Assembly: GCA_012295275.1 (NCBI GenBank)
Contig: CM022665.1
Span: 16,013,976-16,075,975, forward strand
Reading direction: 5' to 3'
DNA from: Chrysomallon squamiferum
Taxonomy: Eukaryota; Mollusca; Gastropoda; Neomphalida; Peltospiridae
DNA: 62,000 nt
Shown piece by piece: positions 1-12,006 of the stretch (within the stretch, counting starts at the first letter, position 1; the number at the start of each line of letters is the position of its first letter). Below the pieces are notes generated by a model that did not search any database, was not told the origin of the DNA, and was given only the letters and a program-made list of their open reading frames with translations. The position numbers and the translations under genes were made by a program.

Positions 1-36
1 GTGTAATGTTCAACCAACTCTTTGATTTTTTTAAAC

Positions 37-106
<70 letters not shown>

Positions 107-209
107 ACACATTTACACATGTATCCTTTCCATTAGTTTTTCTAGACGCTCTTTTTAATACTCTTTCTTATTTATTGTTGTTTTTCTGTCATTCTAAGAG
201 CACTTGTCG

Positions 210-252
<43 letters not shown>

Positions 253-947
253 CTCCTTTTCTCTCTATTCGTCATATAATTCTATTTATATCGCTGTCGA
301 CACGTTCATTTATTCATTTATTTCAAAAATCGCTGAATCTAAAATGAGCAATAAACGTCATCTATCATCTAACTGATAGCCCATGTCAGGTTTTCCTAGT
401 AGGTCCGGAAATACTTAAAAATAAGAGTCAATGAACAGTTACATTGCCAAAGAGAAAGTAGCAACTTGAAAAAAAACTAAAACAAAATAAAAAAATGAAA
501 TCGCAGAGACAGACGAATATAAGTGAAACACAAAACTAAGAGACTTGTTTTTTCCTCTTTGGATACAATTACTACAGTGATATTTCTCCAGCAGAATGAT
601 TTCCGTTATTGCAAGAAGGTTCAATTCACTTTTTGTACTAACCGCATTTATTACGATACAATTTAAAAAATAAAAAATAAAATAATAATAATAATAATAA
701 TAATAATTTAAAAAAAACAATAAATAAATAAAAAAATTGTTTTCAAAAATAAAAATAAATAAATAAAATAAAATTAAGATATAAAAAGCAAACAATAAAA
801 ATACGTGCACGTTTGTGTGTATCTATGTATATATGTGTGTATATATATAATTATGTATGTGTGTATATGTATATGTATGTTAGTGTATGTGTGCATATAC
901 AAGTGAATAATTCGAAAAACAAAATTCAGCATTTGAATGATTGTGGC

Positions 948-993
<46 letters not shown>

Positions 994-1077
994 GTAATAA
1001 GAAGAAGAAGAAGAAAAATTAGTTATCCACTCAACCATTATCCTCGTGTGGTTAGGGAATATACGTCAAATCATTGA
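1..1077. other. Gene-free stretch with microsatellites
   Basis: I see no credible gene here. The stretch holds a (CT)n run at 41-101, a (GT)n run at about 213-247, A/T-rich low-complexity DNA at 660-800 and an (AAT)n run at about 948-993. Open frames through these repeats are translation artefacts. Confidence 0.7.
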
Positions 1078-1085
1078 TGACGTCA
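1078..1085. promoter_or_regulatory. Palindromic CRE-like site (TGACGTCA)
   Basis: A perfect 8-bp palindrome TGACGTCA, the consensus site for CREB/ATF bZIP factors, lies about 860 bp before the ATG of the small gene at 1949. A good splice donor (AAAAG|GTAAGG, exon end at 1159) follows within 80 bp. I infer a promoter plus short 5'UTR exon here, joined to the acceptor at 1943-1944. There is no transcript evidence. Confidence 0.35.
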
Positions 1086-1214
1086 TAATTTAACCACCAG
1101 TTAAACAGCTGATTAAACAAACTTGAAATATTTCTCCTAAACCCATAGGTTTTTAAAAGGTAAGGAGTTTATTTACTCATAATTTATTTCACTTTTGACA
1201 TTTGCTTCACGACT

Positions 1215-1254
<40 letters not shown>

Positions 1255-1885
1255 ATTAAACAATAGGAACAGCAGGTTTCGATTTTGTCATATTATGAAA
1301 CACACGTGAAAATAACCATTAATATTAAAATGAGCTGAAGGTATAACAATAAATTATTATTATTATTATAATTATTAGCATCATCATCATCATCATCATC
1401 ATCATTGGTGATGTTGTTGGGCTTGTTGTTATTTATTTATTTATTTACTTATTTAATTATTTATAATACTCAGTAAATGTAAGTGAGAAAGCAAAGGGGC
1501 GCTACTCTCAAGTGTTTTACCATTAAATATTACGAAAAAAAATTCATAAATCACCGGCTGTTATATATAATATATTTTTCTGAAAAATATTTGAATTATT
1601 ATAAATCTGCAAATAATCTACATGTTGATAGAAACACAAACATATAGATACACATAATTACACGTACTCATGTACATTAATAACAAACCACAACAACCGC
1701 AATAACCACAATAATGATAACAACAAAGCAACGACGACAACAACAACAACAACGACATATGTACGTTTATAAGGATAGAGAAATTAGACTGAAGGATGAA
1801 CTAGAGAGTGAGTAACTAGTTTTGGACTTATATACATAAATTAGTAATAATAAAAAATATATTAAATAATATAACAAATAATATA

Positions 1886-1923
<38 letters not shown>

Positions 1924-1948
1924 TTAATTCATTTATCTCTACAGCAAA

Positions 1949-2341
1949 ATGAAGGTATACGTCTGGATGCCTAAAGATGACCTAGTTGGTCACGCATCTC
2001 TTAGACTGTCTAACGGTACTTACATCAGCTGGTGGCCTGATGAAACAAAGAACAAAGACTTACCGTTAGTTACAATGAAAGCTCGTTTCAGCACAAGTCT
2101 TGCACGTGACGTTACTAGCGAAGGCCGCCGTCCCACCCACGTCTTTAACATAAAAAGAAGATGCCGTGAAACGAAAATTAAAAAATGGTGGAACACATAC
2201 AAGAAAGAGGGGTCATACGTTTTAGGAACAACCAATTGTTGTTGGGTTGTTTACAAGGCCCTCACAATTGGTGGCGCTCCCTCAAAAGTGTGCATGTTGT
2301 GGCGGCCATGTGACATCAAAGAATATTGTGAAGATCTCTAA
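1949..2341 (+). CDS. Permuted NlpC/P60 (LRAT-like) papain-fold protein, 130 aa
   Basis: A single coding exon for a 130-aa protein without a signal peptide or TM helix, so probably cytosolic. Near the N-terminus is VGHASLRLSNGTYISWWP, with His15 in a GH motif, and near the C-terminus TTNCCWVVYKAL, with Asn96-Cys97-Cys98. His before an Asn-Cys helix is the order seen in circularly permuted NlpC/P60 proteins (LRAT, HRASLS/PLAAT, YiiX types), where the Cys is a thiol nucleophile in acyl transfer or hydrolysis. The family call is inference from motif order; substrate unknown. The ATG follows a splice acceptor (ctctacag, AG at 1943-1944), so at least one 5'UTR exon lies upstream. An AATAAA at 2495-2500 fits the 3' end. 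Several Cys and Trp residues in the last 35 aa are unexplained. It could instead be another small Cys-His protein. Confidence 0.72.
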   Translation: MKVYVWMPKDDLVGHASLRLSNGTYISWWPDETKNKDLPLVTMKARFSTSLARDVTSEGRRPTHVFNIKRRCRETKIKKWWNTYKKEGSYVLGTTNCCWVVYKALTIGGAPSKVCMLWRPCDIKEYCEDL

Positions 2342-2494
2342 AAAATGTATAGTTATCGCGTGAAGGGTTAGATCACGTGATTTTGTTTACACCATCGTGG
2401 CTAGAGTTTCTTTTTATGTTGATGCAGATTTGTATGATACAGTTTTTAAAAAACGTTTTAAAACTCCTAATTTCGTGTAAAATCATGTATTTAA

Positions 2495-2500
2495 AATAAA
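2495..2500 (+). terminator. Poly(A) signal of the 130-aa gene
   Basis: AATAAA about 155 nt after the stop codon, followed by a T-rich stretch. This is the nearest good cleavage signal for the gene at 1949-2341. Confidence 0.5.
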
Positions 2501-2519
2501 ATTTATATATGTTTTATTT

Positions 2520-3072
2520 TTAAGGAGATTTCCGAGTTTCAAAGTTTTGAAGCCTTCATTGATTATTATTATTGTTTTCAGAACTATTTACAAATATTGA
2601 CGGTATTATTATTATTACTTTTTATCTAAATGTTGTTTTATCGTTGAAATGGAAATTTCATTTTAGATCAAAATTATGTGGGTTTTTTCAAGATTTCCAG
2701 TGCCTAAAATTATATTTATTAGATTTCCAGTGGAGATATATCTATTTCTAGTTATATTTAATTTTTTGTTGAAGTTTAAAAACATTTTTAATAATAATGA
2801 ACGAGGCACATGAAACAGCATGTACGAATACATTTTTGTAGAATATATTTATTATTACCTGTTAATATATGTGATGTAAATATGTATATATACTTTATAC
2901 TAACCTTTTCTACTAAACACGTATTAACCTTTTTATAATAAAATGATTTAATAATAATCTGTGTTCTTGCTATTTGACAATCAAACACGTTATACTGCTA
3001 CTGGTATTACTATTATTACTACTGCAACAACCACCACCATTACTCCTGCTGCTGCCGTTGCTGCTACTACTG

Positions 3073-3120
<48 letters not shown>

Positions 3121-3159
3121 TTTTACTATTGCTCTTACCACAGCTATTAATAATGATAT

Positions 3160-3254
<95 letters not shown>

Positions 3255-3740
3255 ACGACTTGAAACTATCTACTGGTTCAATAAATATATATATATATCT
3301 CAGCACATCTACGCACTTGTTAACCAGGCTTTCTGTCTATAAGTTTATATTAAGCACATGACATTATTCTTTGTCATGCAAGCCGCGTTTGAAGAATGAA
3401 GACCTGACTTTTATTATGTAATTGCTATGATTGCTTTAGAACGAGAGACACATGTAAGTATAGGTCCATTAATCAACATGTCTCTACTGGAAACAGGATC
3501 AGGAGACAATGACACAAGCTGTCATTTAAAATACACCAAGAATCTCACCTAGTGTCATTTTCTCCTATATTTATTGCGTATTTATTATGATTGCTTTACA
3601 GGTATATTTATCTTAAAAGGTGTCGTGTTTTCCGTTAAAAAAAAAAAAAAAAGCTGACTTAAAATAACTTTGATCGTACATTGCTGATCGTAGACACTCT
3701 GGGAGACTTCAGTTCGGAGTTAATAACTGTTAATCTGTGT
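2520..3740. other. Intergenic, AT-rich with two long microsatellites
   Basis: No gene seen. It contains an (ACT)n run at about 3062-3121 and an almost pure (AG)n run of about 90 bp at 3163-3252, both readable as artefactual open frames. Confidence 0.65.
3163..3252 (+). repeat. (AG)n microsatellite
   Basis: About 45 uninterrupted AG dinucleotides, 40 bp after an (ACT)n tract. Confidence 0.95.
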
Positions 3741-3825
3741 TTGTGAACTGGTGTGTTCTATACAGCACGCAGATTTCTCAATATGGAATAGCTGGTATCT
3801 TGTAGTTGGGGTATTATTATTAAAG

Positions 3826-5012
3826 ATGTATATTACCACCATCCTCTTCGTTTTTCTTATCTGGAATTTAGCGGTCACAAACAGCACAAGTAAGTTTTAC
3901 AGTTTCGTTATTCATTTAGTAGTCATTTCTGTTTGCTAATATTAATTCAGTTTTTTACAAATCAGCAGCACGCTAGATGTCCACCGACGACAACTGTTGT
4001 TGTGATAACGAATTATTTAGTATACGTTCAGTTAAGCAACCAACAGTCAAACGTTTCGTGTTAGAGGTGACAGCCCCAGACATAATTTACAAACGATTTA
4101 TTTATTTTCTAACTCTCTGTATAACCCATTTAGTTTAAATTTTGCAAAGCCATTTCATACAAGATCAAATATAATATCACGTGATATTATTAACATTTAA
4201 AAAAAAAAGTATTTGCTCTTTCTTTTTTTTTTTTTTTTTTTTTTTTTAATTTTAAAGAAATTTGCAGATGTTAAAAGTGTAAACTCCTAAGATTATTAAT
4301 TTATTTGTTTGTTTGTTTGTTTATTTATTTATATAATTCGTCTTATAGTTTTATCATATTAAATTTCAGAGCGCATTAATTTGTAAATATTTATTTATTT
4401 ATTTGTTTGTTTGTTTGTTTGTTTAAAATATACCTGACAGAGATATTTATCACGGGTTTATCATGTTTGATGCATAAAATCCTCAGCTTCCATCGTTCTG
4501 TCGTCCAGCTGTCTTTTTATTTGTATTTCTCGCTTTGAGTTTTTCTAACTGAGGGTAAATATGTTTTTAATTAGTATAACGTAGTTCTGAATTAAGAAAT
4601 TTGTTTATTTATTTATTTATTTATTTATTTTGTTTGTTCGTTTGTATGTTTTTCATAAAGACCAAATTTAGTTAATAATACAGTATGGCAATAATGCACA
4701 GAGGCTTATTATTATTATTTTTTTTTTTTTTTTTTTTTTTGAATTTTGAGATGTTATTTGTTATATAGAAATAAAACAAATATGCCAGTACTGTATTAAT
4801 TTAGATACCTATAAATGTCAAGCTTGGTATATCTTAAAATCTGTAACGGAAAATAACAAAATTGTAGTATCCATGAATATGCTTATTTTTTGCCAAATTT
4901 TATTATTAACAAGGAACTTTACTGACACTCAGAAATAATTGAATCGATCTAATGCATGCATACATACATACATACATACATACATACATACATACATACA
5001 TACATACATACA

Positions 5013-5064
<52 letters not shown>

Positions 5065-6208
5065 CACTCATGTACAATGTATTTAGTCATATTCTTCAGT
5101 CTTACAGCCGTTCTGACTGCTTTGTCGGGTCTGCTGTCAAAATCAGTGTTTATAGTTTATTTACTTTAAGCCGTGTGGCTCATAAACATACAAATATATA
5201 CAGTATCAGACAATATACATATATAAATAATAATCAACATAAACACAAATAACTGGATGTGTATACATGTTGCGATCTTAAATGTAATGCATGTTTTAAA
5301 TTCAACAGACAGTAATTGTATTAATTTAAGTACAGACGGTATTAACCAGTAGTATTTTTTAGTTCAAAATACAATACGCGAATACGATGGACACATTAAA
5401 ATAAAATGAAATTCATCTACACTGTTACACAGATTACACATACAACATTTTCAGTTACACATTAGAAATTGTTCAATTAGTAATTTGTGCGATGAAACAC
5501 GAAATTGTGTTATAAGAGATGAATAAGAAATAGGTAATGATATCCTCAGATAATATTATAAACAAAAAGTATCTGTTAAACAGTTTGCCTATTTGTTGAT
5601 TACAGTGATCTGACAGACGCGAGCTAACTCTTTTTATAAATATTACATAATTATCAACTTGCTATTTAAACCAAATCCAAAAGAAAATAATAAATGTTTT
5701 ACACGGTGTAGTTCGTTAAAAGATTCATCATCATATATTGATTCCAAGATACAATTATTCGTCTTTAAAAGCTTCAACCAATATTCAACAATTCTAACTT
5801 CACGCACTGCATGTGGAGACACTCTTCCTAATTCCGTCAACACAGCTGTATTCATTGCACCTTTTTTCACATTCAATATCATTTTACAAACATTTATATA
5901 AACTTTTTCTAAATCATGAATTTGGTGAAAACCCCATACTTAACAACCATAACTGAACAGTCTAGATATGTAAGTATCAGAAATATGTAGCTATGTTTTC
6001 TTGTTAAGATACAGGTTATTCCACAGTCTGAGAATGTGACCCATGGTGTTTCTACTTTGAAAAGCAATTAATTTTTGAGTATTTGTAAATTTTCCATTGC
6101 ATTTTAACATTAATCCAAGATAATTAAAACTATCAACCACTTGGATTATATTATTATTGTAAATCCATTTGTCTTTAATGGTAATTTTCCCCTTGATTCT
6201 GAAAATAT

Positions 6209-6265
<57 letters not shown>

Positions 6266-8161
6266 AACACATACATACATATATAAACACACACACACCT
6301 TTTGCACACCATCAACAATCTCTGAAAGAAACAGTGAATTGTGTTGTATATGCATCGGCTCATTAAAACTTTTTATGCACTCATTCTCAGAATCATTTAC
6401 ATACAATAAAAACAAAGGTGGTGACAAGGATTGGCCGTGCAGAAGTCCTCTGTTACTCATGAAAAAGTAACACAATTTTGCACATCCTTATAACTTTATA
6501 CATATGTTTAATAATTGTCCTTGTGATACCGTTTCAGGCTAATTTAAATAACAGTTTATACCTATTACCATATCTATCACTTTCCAGTCTAAGATATTTT
6601 CTTTTTACATATCATTTGTATTTCGTCTACTGGCGTTTAACATCACATAAACATTGTCTATGAAATAATGGTTTTGCAAAATCTACAAATACACTTATTT
6701 TGTTGCTATACTTTATCATTAACAAAGACTAGTACCGACTCAAATAACTGAATCTGATATATACGCACAGACACAAAATAACAAAACAAAAAACAAAACA
6801 AAATAAAATAAAAACATACAGATACACATGTACAATGTATTTAGCACTTATTTACACTTTAAAAGTCATATTCATCAGAGTCTTACAGTCGTTCTGACTG
6901 CTTTGTCGGGTCTGGTGTCGAGGGTGATGATGTTCAAGAGTCCGGAGATGATTTTGGCGATCGCAGAGAGCGTATGTGGAGCGATTATGCCGAAGGAAGA
7001 AAAAACACAAAACAGAAAATCGGAAGAAGCGAGAGCGAACATGAAAACGAAGAAGAAGATGATGATGCCGGTGAGGATGAAGGAGAAGAATTCGAGTACG
7101 AGGATCGGAAGAAACGTTCTTCATTCTCGATCAGCGATTCTAAACCTGAGCAGTCTGTGAATATCACTGGGAAATTAATGTGTAGAGGAGGTTCCAGAGA
7201 AATCATTCACGTGACTCGAGTTGTTGTAGGAGTGTCGTCTGCTGGTTGGTGCAGCAGCAGAAACAAACGCTGCACAGAAGTAATCGACAATCACCCGCTA
7301 ATGTTCTCATGTGAGGGAGAGGACGAGTCATGTGACGTCTCTATGGAACGAATACAAATACCCGGCTGTAAAAAACTTACCAACTTTGTTCAAGTGGATT
7401 ATGAATGTCTGCCAGGTAAAGTATTAATAATGCTTTTAATAAAGTATTTATATTTGTATATATCACTGTTTTCGTATAGAATTATGTTTGTGCGTCTTTA
7501 ACATAAAAACATTTATAATCCTGTAATTCTTGAACTAAATGTGTGTGTTAATTAAATACAAATTCGCGTGTTAATTAAACACAAATTCGCTATATAACAG
7601 CAGAACTATTTATTTCAATTATATTTATATATATATATTTTAAAAGATTTCATTCTTCATTGTGATTTTATTTATTTTCAGATGATTCCAGACTGGATAT
7701 TTGCCATTTCGCAGAAGTTGGAAGAGCTGATTCTGTCATAGTTACCTCTCCTGCGTATCCATGGGTTCCGCTGATGCATGATGGGGAATATCTAACTTGC
7801 GAATGCGAAATATCAACAGACGACCGATCTGTGATTACAATGGAATACATTCAGAGTGAAATGACGGGGCAGCTTTTGTCATGCGACGATGAATTTCTGT
7901 TAGTGGAAAAACGAGATCCGCGAAACAAACGCAAGTTCAAGGTCGAAGATGAAATTTGTGGTTCGGTTCGTAAAGGAAGTCGTTCACTGGACGACAGTCT
8001 TATTCGTCTGACATACATGGCTGGCAAACCGAATTCAACGGATTCAAAACGAGGTTTTCTTGCAAAATTTAAAGGTTATAGTCTATTTCTAATCTGCAAT
8101 TACTGCATTTTCTTAACAGCTTTTATATAAACATGCATATACACATTCAAAATTCAGCATG

Positions 8162-8236
<75 letters not shown>

Positions 8237-9596
8237 TTGTGAATCGGATTAAAACATTATTTTAAAATAATATCCAGCACATTTACTCATCTGTGGTATT
8301 TTAACATTATTAAAAACTTTATTTCTTTATTCTTTTTATGTTTACGTCCAGCCTTGTCAAGAAATAGGAGACCCAGTAGGATTCAGATCAAATGCGAAGA
8401 GTTGTCGGATGACGACAACATGATCAACCAGATTGGAACAAACAACATCTACGATAGACCTGTTATGGATACATATATGACAGCCTCCAAGACCCCTGTT
8501 ATAGATACATCTATGACAGCCTCTACTAAGTAAGTCTTTTATTCTGGCGAAAGACAAGGTAAAGTAACAGACTACTGACAAAATTACTGTTAGAAAGAAG
8601 AGTATCTGCAATATTGAAGTACAAATAAAATCGCGAAATTTAGAAACTAGAAACCTTTATGTAAATAATAATAATAATAATAATAATAACGTTTACCATC
8701 ATCTAAAGCTAAATTAAAGATAAGTATAACTTGTAATGATTTAGTTTCGTGAAACAAAACAATCATTATTATTATTTTTATTATTGCCTGCAATATTATT
8801 AATTTCAGAGTAGATAATTCAAAACTGGTAAACAAAACACGGCCGGTAACGACAGCAACAACAACTGGACCTGCCATTGGTTCACCAGGAGGCGTAGGCG
8901 CTATTAAGGGTGGAGCAGCAGTAGCAATAATGGGTGGAGCCGACGAACATCAAACTCCGCCCACTGAATCGCATAGTGGTAAGTATGTAGGGCTACACTA
9001 ACTTTCACCATTTATTTAGTTAAGATAATTAAAACCGGAAAATCGCATATTGATAGGTGTTTATGCTGACTATTCCGGCAGCTTACGATTTTAAAGATGA
9101 AAACGACGCAATAATAATTAGATTTGTTTAATTCTATTCAAATTCATATTAATTTATATCACGATGGTAAATTTTAGAACATTATTAAATGTATCTGCTT
9201 TTAGAGTAAGTGAAGATGAAAGATTTAATAACTGATGTAAATAGGAATTTTACTTATTGTTCACATTAGCTGTTTATTTAAACATTTTTAGAACGATGCA
9301 TCACTGACATTCCTATGGTTTCATTATAAACGCACATTTTTTTTCTACGTAATTTTTTAAACTAACAATGTTTTAAACACTGATGTTTCTATTAGCTTAC
9401 TAATAAAAACATAAATACACAAAAGTATAAAGACATCCACACGGACAAACGCCGATTTACATAATTATTCATCCATAAATGAAATATACTTCATCAATAC
9501 ATCCAAGTACTTTCAAATAAAAGTTGGTTTAATGACAGCACTACAGTGCATTGACTAATTTTCTATCTCTCTAGTTTTTATAATATTTATTCTTCA

Positions 9597-9635
<39 letters not shown>

Positions 9636-10501
9636 GAATTTTTTTTCTTCTTCTTCTTTTAATTAATTATAAACATTTGATATTATATAATGCATCTTTT
9701 CAATGACATAAAAGAAGGAATCCCAGTCGTACGACAAAGGCTCAAGTGGAGTATAGCTAAGTGCACGCCCAAAAAGCGACAGATCCTACGAGTCATCAGG
9801 CATCGAACTTACGTTTTAACATTTCAGCTTCAGCGTCGTTCAGTCACAATTTACTCTGGCTATACAGTTAACCATTATTTTGATTCCATTACATGTGGCT
9901 TGAAGACGAATAATTCCAGAGCATTTCTCTTCGTATTTTTCAGGTGTGCTGACAGGTGTCATTGCAAGTTTGGTGTCCGTCATTGTCATAATGGGTTCCT
10001 TAGCCATATATTTCATTCACTGGAGGTAAGCCAAAACGAGAGAGAGAGAGCAAATAAAGCAATAACTTAGAATTTTATAAGCGGATTAATGTAGCTATTT
10101 TATTAAATAACATATTAAATAACTTTACTTGTAGAAAACAACAAAAGCGAAAGAATAATTCTTCCAGGTCGATCAAATCGTACTTTTCCTGGTACAGAGA
10201 CCCTGTTTATACTGACCCAGTGTACACAACTAGCAGCCGACCCCCAGATGTTCCTGACAAGAAACCTGTCGTCGACGTCAGCCATTATCAGGAAGTCTCC
10301 AAAATTAAGTCTCAGGAGTCTTCGGCTGTAATCGAGACTGCACCACCATTGCCACCGAAAGCTCCGCCGAGACGAAAGCGAAGTAGCTTCAATGAAGCTG
10401 TTGTGTATGACAATGCTCCTTTGACTGTTGTCAGCACTGGAGCCAAGTGTCAAGAAGTAAACGAAGATACCAGCTGTTATGATAATATAACCGACATTTA
10501 A
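3826..10501 (+). CDS. Type I membrane receptor with SUEL-type lectin domain (seven exons, 589 aa)
   Basis: Coding exons: 3826-3889, 6879-7415, 7682-8053, 8352-8529, 8809-8978, 9944-10025, 10135-10501. All introns are GT-AG and phases agree throughout (1770 nt). Residues 1-21 form a signal peptide (MYITTILFVFLIWNLAVTNST). Residues 75-97 are very acidic and end in RKKR (98-101), a furin-like site. Residues about 119-199 match a SUEL/galactose-binding lectin pattern (L-x-C, GWC, C-E-G-x-x-x-S-C-x-V, final V-x-Y-x-C). Residues about 203-350 have paired Cys and SPAYPW and may be a CUB-like domain; this is tentative. A Thr/Gly-rich stalk leads to a TM helix (about 441-465) and a 120-aa cytoplasmic tail with PPLPPKAPPRRK (SH3-type ligand) and tyrosines in VYDNAPL and the C-terminal YDNITDI (SH2-type). 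It looks like a surface receptor; the ligand is unknown. Parts of exons 5 and 7 recur as dead copies in the next cluster. Confidence 0.8.
4870..5135 (+). repeat. Duplicated segment including the start of receptor exon 2
   Basis: About 265 bp resembles 6680-6925. Both share a stretch before an ACTCA(A/G)AATAA(T/C)TGAATC block, then CATGTACAATGTATTTAG, and end with TCTTACAG followed by CGTTCTGACTGCTTTGTCGG. That last part is the start of receptor exon 2. In this copy similarity stops after about 40 nt of exon, and the AG pair that sets the frame in the real exon (6879-6880) is absent. I read it as a decayed local duplication, split by the (CATA)n tract at 4956-5040. Confidence 0.6.
4956..5064 (+). 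repeat. (CATA)n then (TA)n microsatellite
   Basis: About 21 CATA units followed directly by TA repeats, inside intron 1 of the receptor gene. Confidence 0.95.
5643..6475 (-). mobile_element. Degenerate non-LTR retrotransposon (LINE) reverse transcriptase fragment
   Basis: Three minus-strand frame pieces lie in the order expected of a LINE RT and its C-terminal part. At 6290-6475 is a piece with GLLHGQSLSPPLFLLYVND, close to the RT block QG-x-x-LSP-x-LF-x-x-YVND. At about 5991-6180 is VVDSFNYLGLMLKCNGKF, like the conserved SFNYLG thumb motif. At 5643-5882 is LGRVSPHAVREVRIVEYWLKLL, like the post-RT segment of molluscan LINEs. The frame shifts between pieces, a (CA)n tract at 6213-6260 interrupts it, and no endonuclease is visible. 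It is a 5'-truncated dead copy in receptor intron 1. Confidence 0.75.
6213..6260 (+). repeat. (CA)n microsatellite inside the LINE relic
   Basis: About 24 CA units splitting the RT-like frames. Confidence 0.9.
8165..8234 (+). repeat. (GA)n microsatellite in receptor intron 3
   Basis: About 35 GA units between receptor exons 3 and 4. Confidence 0.95.
9598..9632 (+). repeat. Poly(A) tract in receptor intron 5
   Basis: A run of about 35 A, followed by a less AT-rich segment to 9930 that I cannot assign (see findings). Confidence 0.85.
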
Positions 10502-10704
10502 AATGTTAAAACAAATAAAATTCAGCTACAATTATTTGTTACTGTTATGTCATCTTTTCAGTAAATTGCCCCATGACTACTTACTAGAGAGAGGTAAAGA
10601 CAGTCATCAAAGCCATTGTTTTCGTAGACTGAGTGAGTCCGTGAATAATTTACTATTTACCAGATTTATAATGCAGGACACTCCATAAAGTAAAACAAAA
10701 TGTT

Positions 10705-10839
10705 ATTTTTTTAAAACATATTTTTTATTCAAGATAAGATTAACTTTCAAGTGTCACTGAAAAATACAGCTGTCAGTGGTAAAGATCTCTATGGTTTTGA
10801 TTAGTTCTACGATGTGATACACAACGGTGTGATTTACAT
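10705..10839 (-). other. 3'UTR exon of acidic gene copy 1
   Basis: The minus strand has acceptor tttcag followed by ATGTAAATCACACC, the same start as the 3' exon of the other copies, and an AATAAA near 10724-10729. It nearly meets the end of the receptor gene, tail to tail. A matching inverted copy sits at 27253-27385. Confidence 0.5.
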
Positions 10840-11293
10840 CTGAAACACAATAATAATAACAGTAACAATAATAATAATAATAATAATACAACAACAATTA
10901 ATAATAATAACTAATACCTAATAATAATAATAACAACAATTAATAATAATAACTAATAAGTAATAATAATAATAAAAGGGCATCTACTATAGTGTAAGTA
11001 AGAAAAACAGTATTAATAGCAGAAGCAAGAATACAGATAAATTATTAATGTTTCGTATTATAATTATAATTATTATTATTAATATTATTATTATTACTAC
11101 TACTAAACATGGCTTTGGTTGAATTTAGGTGTTAATGCTGTTGTTTTGGATTGTTGATGCTTCTTTAATTTTCTTTCTGGTTTTTTTTTTTTTTTTTTGT
11201 GGTATTTTTTTGTGTTGAGGGTTGTGTGTTTTTTTGTGTGTTTTTTAAACTTAACGTATATATATAACTGTATTTATTTAAACCTCTGTTTCT

Positions 11294-11971
11294 TTATACC
11301 CCACTAGGTGGTTCTTCGCTCGACTCTTCTTCTTTCTTCAGTTCCTCTTCAATTTGTGATTCTTCATTTTCTTCTTCAACAATTTCTTCAGCTGCCTCTT
11401 TGGCTTGTTCTTCTATATCCTGTTTATTTTCTGCATCGGCTTCGTTTATTTCTTCATCCATTCCCCCGGTCATTTCTTTCACAGCATCGCTAATTATTTT
11501 GTCAATGGTGTCTGCTGCTTTTATCAGAGTCTCGGCAGCCTCTGTTTCTTTCCTCTGAGCCAGAACGTTACCTAACAGTCGCAAGTTGTCTGACAGGTCG
11601 AGCAAGCCTTCGGGAGATTCGTCATCATCATCATCATCATCATTGCCATCATCCAACATCCCAATCAGACCACCATCATCATCTTCATCATCATCATCGT
11701 CATCACCAATTAAAGAATCCAACAAAGAATCATCATCATCATCACCACTCAAAGCGGCCTCAAGTGATACCACAAGTTCTTCATCGGAACCGTCCATACC
11801 TTTAAACAGTGCTTCATCGTCGCAGTTGTCACCTAAACACAGTATTTCAGTTGAAACAACATTTAAACACTCAGTATAGTAAAGAAGAAAGAAAATGTCT
11901 TTAAATGTGGAACATTATATATATATATATATATATATATATTCTATATTTTATTTATTTTATTATTTATT

Positions 11972-12006
<35 letters not shown>

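Noticed and set aside
2961-3263. Thr-rich and Arg-Glu repeat frame
   Set aside because: Translation of (ACT)n and (AG)n microsatellites.
11308-11879. Plus-strand Ser-rich frames over acidic copy 1
   Set aside because: Antisense reading of the Asp tract; no splice context.
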